Made by a program: the position numbers and the translations under genes. Shown here piece after piece: positions 15,354 through 23,965 of a DNA stretch of 64,000 nucleotides. Each line of letters starts with the position of its first letter. Position 1 is the stretch's first letter. Location of the stretch: assembly GCF_000939975.1 (NCBI RefSeq), contig NZ_LK391969.1, forward strand, positions 838,693 to 902,692, given 5' to 3'. The stretch comes from Pseudomonas saudimassiliensis. GTDB lineage: Bacteria > Pseudomonadota > Gammaproteobacteria > Pseudomonadales > Pseudomonadaceae. The notes below the pieces were generated by a model that had not been told where the DNA came from, searched no databases, and was given only the letters and a program-made list of their open reading frames with translations.

Positions 15354-16736
15354 TCAGCGGCCGAGGGCGCGCAGCCGGTCCGGGGTGAACTGGCTCGGAT
15401 CCATTTCGCCCTTGTTCAGGATGGCCGCCCGCTCACGCTCGTTGAACAGCGTATAGCCGATATAGCTGCCACTGTTGAGGTCGTGGAAGAAGGAGGAGCC
15501 AGCCTGCCAGGCGCTGGTGTCCGGATGGTAGTAATAGTTGATGATCGCGTGCTTCCACAACTCCCCGCGGCTGTCGTAGTTGTCCGCCAGCACTGCGTGC
15601 CAGGTGTCCTCGTCGATGAACAGGCGGCGCTTGCCATACAGGTGCCGGCTGCCTTCCTTGACGTTGGCCTCGATCACCCAGACCCGCCGCAGCTCGTAAC
15701 GCAGGAACTCGGGGTTGGGATGGTTGACGGTCAACAGGTCCGCGTAGCTGATGTCCTTGCTGTGCACCTTGTAGGCGTTGGCCGGAATGATGACCTCCTG
15801 CTTGCCCACCAGGGTCCAGTCGTAGCGATCCGGCGCACCGTTGAACAGGCGGTCCTCATCGATGGTCATCAAGCCGTTACTGCCGCCCAGCGGTTGGTCG
15901 TAGCCATAGCCTGGGGCCAGGCGTACCCGCCGCGTCCCGGTGTTATAGGACCAGGCGGTACGCGCCGAGGTGCGGTAGTTATAGGGCTCATGGTTCATCG
16001 AGAAGTTGCCGCGCTCACGCAGTGGCAGCAGTACCTCGGTGGTGCAGTAGGCCGAGACGCCGTCATCGGTATGCGGACGCAGGCTCGGATCCGGATCCAT
16101 GGGCGGCGCCAGGCAGCGACCATGGGAACGGCCCCAACCAATGCTGCCACTGGCAGTTACCGATGCGATATCGCGAATCTCATCCTGGGTCCAGGCGCGG
16201 AACGGCAGTTGATGGTTCCAGAGCACTTCCATGGCGCTCTTCGGAATCGGGAAGGGAATGTAGCCCAGGCCGGTGTAACCGAAGCCATCATCGACGATCT
16301 CGGCATTTTCCGCGTTCCACCGGGCGCGCTCGCACGCCACCTCGGGGTAGGCAAATTCGCGCCGACCTTCATAGACGTTGATCTTGTAGGTGTCGGGATA
16401 ACGCTTGAACATCGCCTGCTGGCCTTCAGTCAGCTTGTCGGCATGCTCGGCCACGTTGGCGGCAGTGATGACCAGGATCGGTTGGTCATCGGCAAAGGGG
16501 TCGACCGGATGGGCGCCGCTGTGCGGCGGCGCATCCCAGCCGGGCACCTTGCCCACATGGGTGCCCTTGAACTCGGGGATGCTGCCATCGGCGTTGGCGG
16601 CACGTTCAGCGCCGATACAGGTCAGGTCCTGGCCCAGGCGCGCTGCCTCCTCCGGGGATACGGCAGCAGTGGCCAGCCCAGCAAGACTCATGCTGATGGC
16701 GGCGGCCAGGGAAACTACTACACCATGTCTACTCAT
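15354..16736 (-). CDS. DUF1329 family exported protein
   Basis: A 460-aa protein whose start MSRHGVVVS at 16736 follows GGAGAAG. The N-terminus is a signal peptide (hydrophobic VVVSLAAAISMSLAGLATA, likely cleaved after ATA). The rest has the DUF1329 pattern, rich in Tyr and Trp (RRVRLAPGYGYDQP, RRLFIDEDTWHAVLADNYDS), a family thought to have a LolB-like lipid-binding fold and to sit in the periplasm or outer membrane. DUF1329 and DUF1302 genes occur together in many hydrocarbon and steroid degraders. The DUF1302 gene is immediately upstream, but this gene has its own module 4. Uptake or trafficking of a hydrophobic substrate is inferred. Confidence 0.88.
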   Translation of the reverse strand: MSRHGVVVSLAAAISMSLAGLATAAVSPEEAARLGQDLTCIGAERAANADGSIPEFKGTHVGKVPGWDAPPHSGAHPVDPFADDQPILVITAANVAEHADKLTEGQQAMFKRYPDTYKINVYEGRREFAYPEVACERARWNAENAEIVDDGFGYTGLGYIPFPIPKSAMEVLWNHQLPFRAWTQDEIRDIASVTASGSIGWGRSHGRCLAPPMDPDPSLRPHTDDGVSAYCTTEVLLPLRERGNFSMNHEPYNYRTSARTAWSYNTGTRRVRLAPGYGYDQPLGGSNGLMTIDEDRLFNGAPDRYDWTLVGKQEVIIPANAYKVHSKDISYADLLTVNHPNPEFLRYELRRVWVIEANVKEGSRHLYGKRRLFIDEDTWHAVLADNYDSRGELWKHAIINYYYHPDTSAWQAGSSFFHDLNSGSYIGYTLFNERERAAILNKGEMDPSQFTPDRLRALGR

Positions 16737-16764
16737 TATTCTTCTCCACAGGTATACGCAATCC

Positions 16765-16808
16765 ATTATTACCCTGCCGGTTAGCGCCTCATCGTCTGAT
16801 CAGACTAA
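16765..16808 (-). promoter_or_regulatory. Operator-promoter module 4
   Basis: ATCGTCTGATCAGACTAA at 16791-16808 contains the perfect 12-bp palindrome GTCTGATCAGAC. AATAAT (16770-16765) begins 20 nt later on the minus strand. The module sits in the 110-nt gap between DUF1302 and DUF1329, so DUF1329 can be expressed apart from the long upstream operon. Confidence 0.74.
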
Positions 16809-16846
16809 GCCGGCGGATACAGGGAAAGTCGCTTGGCTATTCATTG

Positions 16847-18427
16847 TCAGAACGAGTACTTGGCCGAAAGGGTCAGGTAATCGCGGTCAGCCAGCATCCG
16901 GTTGCGGCCGGGATCTGCCGAGTACAGGTACGCCGTGTAGGTGGTGTTCAGCTCCAGGTTGCCGAGGTACTTGAAGGTCGCGCCGACCGACATGCGCTTG
17001 TCTCCCGCACCGGCCGAGATCGCACCCTTCATCGGGGTGTTGCCTTCCACCACGTGGGCCCAGTTGACCGGCACGTTCAGGTCCCAGCCCGAGAAGATGC
17101 CGGGGTAGGACAGTACCGCCTGCAGGGTGTAGGCCGTGGAGGTCTTGGTCTGCCAGGAGGTGTCGGTCTTGAAGGTGAAGTCGTCGTTGTCGCCGATCTT
17201 GTCTACGTCGTCGGCCCGCACGTGCACCACTTCGCCCATCAGCGTGGTCGACTTGGCCCAGGGCATATCGCCGAGTGCACGAATGAAGCTCAGCTGCATC
17301 TGTTGGCCGGAACCGGTGGTGGTTCCGGCATTATTCGCCAGCATGACTGGCGCACCGGTACGGTATGACCACTCGCCACCCACCTGGGTATCCCCCATGC
17401 TGGTTGAGAAGCTCATGCCGGTAAGCTTGATATCCTCGACATAGTTGATCTCATAACTCTGGAAATCCGGGGCGATGGTGACACCGGCCGGGTTGCGGTC
17501 GTGGTACCGCACATGGAAGAAGCCCAGCTCGGTGGACAACGTGGGCCGGTACATGGCGCGAATACCATACTGGCCGCTGTCACGGGGGTCATTGGTACCG
17601 GCGTAAGCCGCATTGAACCCCGGCCCCAGAATCATGAACTGGCGCCCTGGCCCGGTCACATCCGACGTGGACAGGAAGGAACCCACCGGGTTCAGCTCAT
17701 TGCCCTTCCATTCGTACTGCACATAGGCGGACAGGCCAAAGTCGGGCGTCACCTCCCAGTTGGCTGACACCTGGCCAATCGGCAGCATGATGTCCTTGAC
17801 CTCGATCCCCGGTTGGCCGGAGTTGACCACGTTGACCGGCCCCTGCACGCCGTTTACCCCGGGGTAGAACAGGCCTTCACCCCAGGCCACTACGTGGCGG
17901 CCAGCCTTGACGCCCAGGCGCTGCCGGGCGGGCAACTCGAAGTCGGCAAAGACGTAGGCGTCCAGGAAGCGGCTGCGGCCCCCGGAATATTTCTTGGCAT
18001 CGCTGGTGAACTTGTCGTGGTCGCCGTCCTTGTTGACGGTGCCCGGCGAATCATTGTCGTTGTCACGATGGTAGACGTCGTCATAGAAGGTACTACCGCG
18101 CAGCACGGCGCCATAGTTGTCCTTGCGCAGGATCATCTCGCCCAGCGCAGTGACCCGGTGGGTCATCAGCGAATGACGGTCGAAGTTGCGGTTGCCGTCA
18201 TCGGCGTTGGCCTGGCCATCCAGCAAGTCGGAGTCGGCATCTTCCATGCGGATGCCCAGACCGTAGCTGGTGGTGACCGACCAATCCAGGGTGGCACCAT
18301 TGTCGAAACGGAACGTCTCGCCGGCCTGGGCGTCGTGGGCAGGGAACGCGGCGACGGCAAGCGCCAGCGAGGCAAATGCAAACCCTGTCGAACTCCGCTG
18401 CATGACCTTCTTGTTATTGTTTTGCAT
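16847..18427 (-). CDS. DUF1302 family outer-membrane beta-barrel protein
   Basis: A 526-aa protein. The ATG at 18427 (MQNNNKKVMQRSS) has CAGGAG six bases upstream, better than the longer frame that overlaps the previous gene. A signal peptide ends around AHDAQA. The mature part alternates short polar and aromatic strands (RLGVKAGRHVVAWGEGLFYP, YGIRAMYRPTLSTELGFFHV) and ends in a strand with C-terminal Phe (LTLSAKYSF), as outer-membrane barrels do. An Asp/Asn-rich loop (about residues 120-145) could bind divalent cations. Family members are linked to growth on steroids and alkanes, and uptake of a hydrophobic substrate is the likely role. It closes the operon that starts at 24700. Confidence 0.9.
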   Translation of the reverse strand: MQNNNKKVMQRSSTGFAFASLALAVAAFPAHDAQAGETFRFDNGATLDWSVTTSYGLGIRMEDADSDLLDGQANADDGNRNFDRHSLMTHRVTALGEMILRKDNYGAVLRGSTFYDDVYHRDNDNDSPGTVNKDGDHDKFTSDAKKYSGGRSRFLDAYVFADFELPARQRLGVKAGRHVVAWGEGLFYPGVNGVQGPVNVVNSGQPGIEVKDIMLPIGQVSANWEVTPDFGLSAYVQYEWKGNELNPVGSFLSTSDVTGPGRQFMILGPGFNAAYAGTNDPRDSGQYGIRAMYRPTLSTELGFFHVRYHDRNPAGVTIAPDFQSYEINYVEDIKLTGMSFSTSMGDTQVGGEWSYRTGAPVMLANNAGTTTGSGQQMQLSFIRALGDMPWAKSTTLMGEVVHVRADDVDKIGDNDDFTFKTDTSWQTKTSTAYTLQAVLSYPGIFSGWDLNVPVNWAHVVEGNTPMKGAISAGAGDKRMSVGATFKYLGNLELNTTYTAYLYSADPGRNRMLADRDYLTLSAKYSF

Positions 18428-18467
18428 AACTACTCCTGGGTTCAGGTGAAACAACGTGCCTGTTTGG

Positions 18468-19559
18468 TTAAACGTGGATGTCTTCAGCTGCAAAAACCTG
18501 CTCCCCACTGCTGGCCAGGCCGAAGCGCCAGGCGTCGTCCTCCAGCGTGCGGGTCAGTACTCCCTCCTCCCTGAGGAAATTGATGTGGGCCAGGGTCTCG
18601 CCCATGGCCATCAACAAGTCGAAACTGCCGCGCAGCCGCGGGAACAGCACCGGGCACAGCGCCGCTACCGTCTGCGACCCAGTCTTCAGCACGGTGGTCA
18701 GCGTTTCGAGATGGGCTTCGTGGTGCTGCTGCAACTGGCCGATACGGTGATGCAGCCCCTGGAAGGGCCGCTCGTGGGCCGGCAGCACCAGCACCGCGTC
18801 GGGCAACTGGCGGAACCGGCGCAGCGACGCCAGCCAGTCGCCCAGCGGGTTGGCTTCCGGCTCGGTCACCGAGACAAAGATGCTGGAGGTAATGCGCGGC
18901 AGGATCTGATCGCCGGCGATCAGCAACTGATCGTCTTCGCTGTACAGGCAGACGTGCTCCGGGGAGTGCCCCGAGCCGATGACCACCCGCCAGCAGCGCT
19001 CGCCGATTTTCAGCAGGTCGTTTTCCCGCAGCCGCCGGAAGCTGGTGGGCGCGTGGGTGTCGTAGGCCATCTGGCTGAGCATCGGCCGGAAGCTCGCCAC
19101 CTGGTCGCTATCCAGCCCGCAGCGCTGGAAGAACTGGGAGAACGCCCAGTTCGGCTCATCCCCCTTGGGTGGGGTGACGAAGAGTGCCTGGTATTCGGCG
19201 AAACTCATGTACGCCGGGCACTGGAAGCGATCCACCAGCCAACCGAGCATGCCGCTGTGGTCGTAGTGAAAATGCGTGGCAATCACCGCGAGCACCGGCG
19301 CCCCGGCAAACACCTCGGTAAATACCGCTTCCCATACCTCACGGCTCTGGGGCGTGTTCAAGCCAGTGTCGACCACCACCCAGCCATGCTCATGGCGCAG
19401 CAGGTACAGGTTGATGTGATCCAGCGCGAACGGCAGCGGCATGCGCAGCCACAACACCCCAGGCGCCACTTCGCGGGTGTGGCCCGGTTGCGGCGGGGTT
19501 TCCCAGGGGAAGCTCAGCCTGTCCCGGGTCTGCCCTTCGTGCAGCTCCAGGCCGCTCAT
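18468..19559 (-). CDS. Metallo-beta-lactamase-fold hydrolase
   Basis: A 363-aa protein with metal-binding motif THFHYDHSG (about residues 95-103), a further ligand region IGSGHSPEHVCLYSED, and LIAGDQILPRITSS with the bridging Asp. An additional C-terminal helical region (about residues 250-363) is seen in the subfamily with acyl-CoA or lactone-type substrates. The start overlaps the stop of the CoA-ligase gene (19559), so expression is coupled. Thioesterase or lactonase activity on a steroid CoA ester is possible but nothing in the sequence fixes the substrate. Confidence 0.85.
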   Translation of the reverse strand: MSGLELHEGQTRDRLSFPWETPPQPGHTREVAPGVLWLRMPLPFALDHINLYLLRHEHGWVVVDTGLNTPQSREVWEAVFTEVFAGAPVLAVIATHFHYDHSGMLGWLVDRFQCPAYMSFAEYQALFVTPPKGDEPNWAFSQFFQRCGLDSDQVASFRPMLSQMAYDTHAPTSFRRLRENDLLKIGERCWRVVIGSGHSPEHVCLYSEDDQLLIAGDQILPRITSSIFVSVTEPEANPLGDWLASLRRFRQLPDAVLVLPAHERPFQGLHHRIGQLQQHHEAHLETLTTVLKTGSQTVAALCPVLFPRLRGSFDLLMAMGETLAHINFLREEGVLTRTLEDDAWRFGLASSGEQVFAAEDIHV

Positions 19560-21412
19560 CAGGTCTCTCCGGCGAAGGCAGGCAGCTCCAGGCGCTCCAG
19601 CACCTCGGCGCTGAACGGCACATAGGTGCCGGCCTGGTCATCCTTGACGAACAGCGGATCAGTGAACAGCGCCGGATTATAACCCTGACGCTGCAGGTCG
19701 ATCTTGCGCAACTTGAAGGTGCTGGTCATGTCGGCCATGGCCGATACCCGCACGAACACCGGCAAGGCGTAATGTGGCAGACGGTCATTGGCAAAGGCAA
19801 AGAACGCCTGGGGGTCGAACTGCTGGCCCGGCTGCATCAGCACCGCAGCCATACCGGCTCGGCCTTCATGGCCCGGCACCAGCACGCCGTAGATGTTGAT
19901 CAGCTCCAGCCCGGGGAAGTCGCCCAGCGCATCGGCCACTTCCAGGGTGGAGACGTTCTCGCTCTTCCAGCGGAAGGTATCGCCGATGCGGTCAACGAAG
20001 TAGCAGTAACCGTCCTCGTCGTACCGCAGCAGATCACCAGAGGCCCACCAGGCATCCCCGTCGCTGAATACGTTGCGCAGGATCTTGCTTTCGGTCGCCT
20101 CGGGCGAGGTATATCCCTCGAAACGCCCCGCTCCAATCTCCGGGTGGTTGACGATCATGCCCACCGCTTCGCCCACTTCACCGGGCTGGCAGTGGATGTA
20201 GCGCCCCTCGGCATCGCGCAGATGGGTCTGGGTGCCGGTGTCGTACTTGAGCAGGCGCAGGTTGGTCTTGTCCCAGAACGGCACCCGGCCACAGGAACCG
20301 ACGCGGTTGTCGACGTTGAGCACCGCCGCGTTGGCCTCGGTGGCGCCCCAACCCTCGAAGATGTCCAGATCACCGAACCGCTCGACCCAACGGCTCCATA
20401 CATCCCGGCTCAGGCCGGCGCCGAGCATGCAGCGCAGGCCATGCTCGCGGTCATTGGCCTGGGCAGGCTTGTTCAGCAGGTAGCGGCAGATTTCCCCGAT
20501 GTACTGGAATACCGTGACCTGGTGCTGGCGGATCTCCGCCCAGAACTGACTGGCGCTGAACTTGCGGCGAAACACGATGGACGCACCGGCGGCCAGCGCG
20601 GTAGAGGTCACCGAGGTAGCGGCAGCGCCATGGTAGAGCGGCAGGCAGCAATAGAAGATGTCATCCGGGGTGATCTCCATGGTCACTTCCATCACATCAC
20701 CGGAGGTCATCCAGCGCATGTGACTGTAGCGCGCCGCCTTGGGCAGGCCGGTAGTGCCGGAGGTGAAGATGTACAGCATGTCATCTTCAGCCTTGATGTT
20801 CGCCCGCAGCGCCGTATCGGGACGACTGCGCGAGGCATCCTGCACCTGATCATGGAACTGCCGGTCCAGGGTGGCCGGCAACTGGCCGGGATCGACCGGA
20901 TTCTCACTGTCGGGTACCAGCCAGCGCGGGTAGTCGGCGGTCTGCTCGGTCTCGAGGAAACCCTCCAGGCACTCCTCGCCGATGACCACGGCCTTGGCCG
21001 AGGTGGACTGCAGCGCGTGCAGCAGCGCCCGCCCCTTGAGGTGGTAGTTGATGAAGGCCGTCACCGCACCGATCTTGGTCAGCCCGAACCAGCAGAAGAA
21101 GAAATCCGGGCGGTTCTCCAACGCCATGGCGCAGACGTCCCCCGGCTTGATGCCGCGGGCGAGAAAGGCATGGGCGTACTGGTTGGCGCGCTCGTCCACC
21201 TCGCGGTAACTGAAACGCTGCTGGCCATAGACCAGGAAGGGCCGCTCGCCGAAGCGATCCACCTGGGTTTCCAGCCGATCAGCCACGGTGTAGCGTTGTG
21301 CCGGCTTGATCCGGCTGGCGGCAGCCGAACGCAGGTCGAGCTTGGCCTGGGTCTGTTCCCGGCTGGGCAGAAGTCTGGCGGTGGGGGCTTGCTGGGCCAG
21401 GGATGTGCTCAT
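19559..21412 (-). CDS. FATP/FadD6-type acyl-CoA synthetase
   Basis: A 617-aa adenylate-forming ligase. The AMP-binding P-loop-like motif is YIFTSGTTGLPKAARYSH (about residues 218-235), followed by GWGATEANAA, then DGDAWWASGDLLRYDEDGY and DRIGDTFRWKSENVST, which are characteristic of the very-long-chain/FATP branch that includes bile-acid CoA ligases. C-terminal FKLRKIDLQRQGY carries the conserved Lys. It probably activates the carboxylate of a steroid side chain or of a degradation intermediate. It overlaps neighbours on both sides (4 nt with the flavin oxidoreductase, 1 nt with the hydrolase). Exact acyl substrate unknown. Confidence 0.88.
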   Translation of the reverse strand: MSTSLAQQAPTARLLPSREQTQAKLDLRSAAASRIKPAQRYTVADRLETQVDRFGERPFLVYGQQRFSYREVDERANQYAHAFLARGIKPGDVCAMALENRPDFFFCWFGLTKIGAVTAFINYHLKGRALLHALQSTSAKAVVIGEECLEGFLETEQTADYPRWLVPDSENPVDPGQLPATLDRQFHDQVQDASRSRPDTALRANIKAEDDMLYIFTSGTTGLPKAARYSHMRWMTSGDVMEVTMEITPDDIFYCCLPLYHGAAATSVTSTALAAGASIVFRRKFSASQFWAEIRQHQVTVFQYIGEICRYLLNKPAQANDREHGLRCMLGAGLSRDVWSRWVERFGDLDIFEGWGATEANAAVLNVDNRVGSCGRVPFWDKTNLRLLKYDTGTQTHLRDAEGRYIHCQPGEVGEAVGMIVNHPEIGAGRFEGYTSPEATESKILRNVFSDGDAWWASGDLLRYDEDGYCYFVDRIGDTFRWKSENVSTLEVADALGDFPGLELINIYGVLVPGHEGRAGMAAVLMQPGQQFDPQAFFAFANDRLPHYALPVFVRVSAMADMTSTFKLRKIDLQRQGYNPALFTDPLFVKDDQAGTYVPFSAEVLERLELPAFAGET

Positions 21413-22494
21413 GACAACTCCTCCAGAGAACGCGAATCAGCGACGGGGTAATCGATGTAGCCTTCCGGACCGGGGGAATACAGCGTGTGGCGGTCGAATT
21501 CGGCCAGCGGCAATTGCTCATCGATGCGCCGGACCAGGTCCGGGTTGGCGATGAAGTGCCGGCCGAAGGACACCGCATCGGCCAGACCCTCGGCGACCAT
21601 CTGCTCGGCGCTGTCGGGCTCGAAGCCATCGTTAACGATCAGCGGCCCACTGAAGGCGGCGCGGGCACGGGCAAAGGCGTCGACCTTGCGGGTATGCGCG
21701 CGCATGATGTGCAGGTAGGCCAGGTTCAACCCGTCCAGGCCGCGCAGCAGGGCGTCGAAGGTCGCGGCCGGGTCGCTGTCGGCGATGTCGTTGAACTTGT
21801 TGCCTGGGCAGAAACGCACCCCGACCCGACCCGGGCCGATGGCCTGGGCCATCGCCTGCAATACCTCGATGGCAAAGCGCACCCGGTTGTCCGCGCTGCC
21901 GCCATACTCATCGGTACGCTGGTTGGCGTTCTCCGACATGAACTGCATGGGCAGGTAGCCGCTGGTGCAGTGCAACTCCACCCCGTCGAACCCTGCCGCC
22001 CGTGCGTTCAGCGCCGCCTGGCGATAGTCGGCAATGACCTGGCGGATATCGTCGCGGCTGAGGGCCTCGGGTACATCCGTATCGGCCATGCCCACGGCAT
22101 CGGTAAACAGCTGGATCTCGGCGCGTACCGCCGAAGGTGCCACCGTACGACTGCTCTCCGGCTTGTTGTGCCGTGACGCCGCGCGCCCGCAATGCATCAG
22201 CTGCAGCACGATCTGGCCGCCCGCGGCGTGTACCGCCTCGGTGACCTGGCGCCAGGCGTCAATCTGCTGCTGGTTGTAGATCGCTGGCGTCCGGCAGTAG
22301 CCCAGGCCATCGGCCGATGGCGCGGTGCCTTCGGCGACAATCAGGCCGGCCGCGGCCCGCTGGGCGTAGTAGTCGACCATGATGGCGGTGGGCACCGCGT
22401 CGCTGTCCGCGCGGCTGCGGGTCATCGGGGCCATGACGATGCGATTGGCTAGCTCGAGCTCGCCCATGCGCATGGGTTGCATCAGTGAATTCAT
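21409..22494 (-). CDS. Old Yellow Enzyme family NADH:flavin oxidoreductase with altered substrate motif
   Basis: A 361-aa single-domain TIM barrel. The start MNSLMQPMRMGEL at 22494 has GAGGGGG upstream. OYE landmarks are LANRIVMAPMTRSRA, VLQLMHCGRAA, NQRTDEYGGSADNRVRF and DAVSFGRHFIANPDLV. The substrate-binding pair, normally His-x-x-Asn or His-x-x-His in the sequence H-G-A-N/H-G-Y-L, reads here H175-C-T-S178-G-Y-L, so the second ligand is Ser. Reduction of an alpha,beta-unsaturated ketone of a steroid intermediate is the family-based expectation; the Ser may change specificity. It lies 10 nt after the SnoaL gene. Confidence 0.88.
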   Translation of the reverse strand: MNSLMQPMRMGELELANRIVMAPMTRSRADSDAVPTAIMVDYYAQRAAAGLIVAEGTAPSADGLGYCRTPAIYNQQQIDAWRQVTEAVHAAGGQIVLQLMHCGRAASRHNKPESSRTVAPSAVRAEIQLFTDAVGMADTDVPEALSRDDIRQVIADYRQAALNARAAGFDGVELHCTSGYLPMQFMSENANQRTDEYGGSADNRVRFAIEVLQAMAQAIGPGRVGVRFCPGNKFNDIADSDPAATFDALLRGLDGLNLAYLHIMRAHTRKVDAFARARAAFSGPLIVNDGFEPDSAEQMVAEGLADAVSFGRHFIANPDLVRRIDEQLPLAEFDRHTLYSPGPEGYIDYPVADSRSLEELS

Positions 22495-22504
22495 TCCGGC
22501 CCCC

Positions 22505-23131
22505 TCAGCGCACACGGATCTTGGGCGCAGGCGTGTCTGCCCGCATGCGCCGCAGGAACTGCTCGGCCGGTGCCGGTGCGGCCACCTCGGGCAAGCTGTC
22601 GCGTTCCGGCGCGTTGGCCCAGAAGGACTGCCAGGAGGGGAACAGCGCCTGGAAGGTGCCGTGGTAGGGCTCGCGGCCGGGCCAGCGCATCTTCATGTCG
22701 CCGATCGGCGGCTTGTTCAGGTCGGTGGCGTACCAGTAGCACGGCAGGCGGCGGCGGAAGAACCACTCGCCATCGATGCGCTCGTAGTCGTCCCAGTAGA
22801 GCATCTGCATGATCACCCACTCGGCGCCGGTCTCATGCTCGTTCTTCGAATACACCACGCCCACCGCATGGTCCGCGTCGGTGAATTCGATGATGTGCTG
22901 ACCCAGGTGGTGGGAAGTACCAGTGAACTGGTGGCGCAGGGTGTCATCCACCCAGCTCTTGAGATGGGCGCGGCCAACCTTGCCGCCGCCGACGCGGATA
23001 TCCGGGGCGAACAGGTTGACGTGGGCGTCCAGGTCACGCATGTCCAGTGACAGGGAGTATTTGCCCGCCAGTTGCCGGATGGCCTCGATCGACTCCAGCC
23101 GATCAAGACGCTGTAGAGTATTCTGATCCAT
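22505..23131 (-). CDS. SnoaL/NTF2-fold protein, possible steroid dehydratase
   Basis: A 208-aa protein starting MDQNTLQRLDRLES at 23131 after AAGG. Residues about 10-135 fit a SnoaL_4 cone-shaped fold: AIRQLAGKYSLSLDMRDLDAH, TGTSHHLGQHIIEF, and YWDDYERIDGEWFFRRR. Tyr25, Asp30, His74 or His75 and Asp114 or Asp115 fall where the catalytic set of BaiE-type bile-acid 7alpha-dehydratases is expected (Tyr and Asp five residues apart, then His, then Asp); this alignment is by eye. A tail of about 75 residues is Pro/Arg-rich. Dehydration or isomerisation of a hydroxysteroid is a reasonable guess given two SDRs upstream and an OYE downstream. Confidence 0.75.
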   Translation of the reverse strand: MDQNTLQRLDRLESIEAIRQLAGKYSLSLDMRDLDAHVNLFAPDIRVGGGKVGRAHLKSWVDDTLRHQFTGTSHHLGQHIIEFTDADHAVGVVYSKNEHETGAEWVIMQMLYWDDYERIDGEWFFRRRLPCYWYATDLNKPPIGDMKMRWPGREPYHGTFQALFPSWQSFWANAPERDSLPEVAAPAPAEQFLRRMRADTPAPKIRVR

Positions 23132-23181
23132 GGTGTTGCCTTATCAGGTTGACTGCCGGGGCGGGCCCGCAGGCCCGCAGG

Positions 23182-23955
23182 TCATTCCAGTACGGTGTAC
23201 AGATCGGAACTGCGGCCGCCGTCGACCGGCAGGCTGGCGCCGGTGATGTAGGAGGCTTCATCCGAGGCGAGGAAGAACACGGCGTTGGCCAGCTCGTCGG
23301 CCTCGCCCACGCGCCCCATGGGGATGAGCTTTTCGGTGTTGTTGCGGGTCTTGTCATCGCCGAGCATGCCGGCGGTGGACGGTGTGGCGACCACACCCGG
23401 GACCACCACGTTGCAACGTACCTTGTAAGGTGCACCCTCGGACGCCACGGCGCGGCTGAAGTTGATGACCGCCGCCTTGGCCGCGGAATAACCGGACATC
23501 CAGGCGGTCCCGAACACCCCGCAGATGGAGGCGATGTTGACGATGGCGCCGCCGCCCTGCTCCTTCATCAGTTGCATTGCCGCGCGGGTACCCCAGAAGG
23601 TGCCGTCCACGGTGGTGGCGAAGTTGGCGTGCCAGTCGGCGGTGGTCATGGTGTCGACGCCGCCCCAGGTGAAGGCCATGGCGTTGTTGACCATCACATC
23701 CAGGCGACCGAATTCCGCGGCGGTGGACTTGATCGCCCCGACGAAGGACTCCTCGTTGCTGACATCGGCCACCCGGTAGGCAGCCTTGCCGCCGGCGCTT
23801 TCAATCCTTGCCACTACCTCTTGCAGCGGCTCTTCGCGGCGACCACAGACCACCACGGTGGCGCCTTCGGCAGCCATCTTGAGTGCGGTGGCGGCGCCGA
23901 TACCCGAACCACCACCGGTAACAAAGGCCACCTTGTTCTGCATGCGTGCTGTCAT
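23182..23955 (-). CDS. Short-chain dehydrogenase/reductase
   Basis: A 257-aa classical SDR. The start MTARMQNKVAF at 23955 has GAGGAGAAG upstream. It carries TGGGSGIG for NAD(P) binding, NNAMAF in place of the usual NNAG, catalytic SICGVFGTAWMSGYSAAKAA (Ser, Tyr, Lys), and PVDGG near the C-terminus. Arg after the second strand (VVCGRREEPL) suggests NADP preference. It is the second gene of the operon under module 5, 10 nt after another SDR. A hydroxysteroid or hydroxyacyl-CoA substrate is likely but not determined. Confidence 0.88.
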   Translation of the reverse strand: MTARMQNKVAFVTGGGSGIGAATALKMAAEGATVVVCGRREEPLQEVVARIESAGGKAAYRVADVSNEESFVGAIKSTAAEFGRLDVMVNNAMAFTWGGVDTMTTADWHANFATTVDGTFWGTRAAMQLMKEQGGGAIVNIASICGVFGTAWMSGYSAAKAAVINFSRAVASEGAPYKVRCNVVVPGVVATPSTAGMLGDDKTRNNTEKLIPMGRVGEADELANAVFFLASDEASYITGASLPVDGGRSSDLYTVLE

Positions 23956-23965
23956 GATCTTCTCC

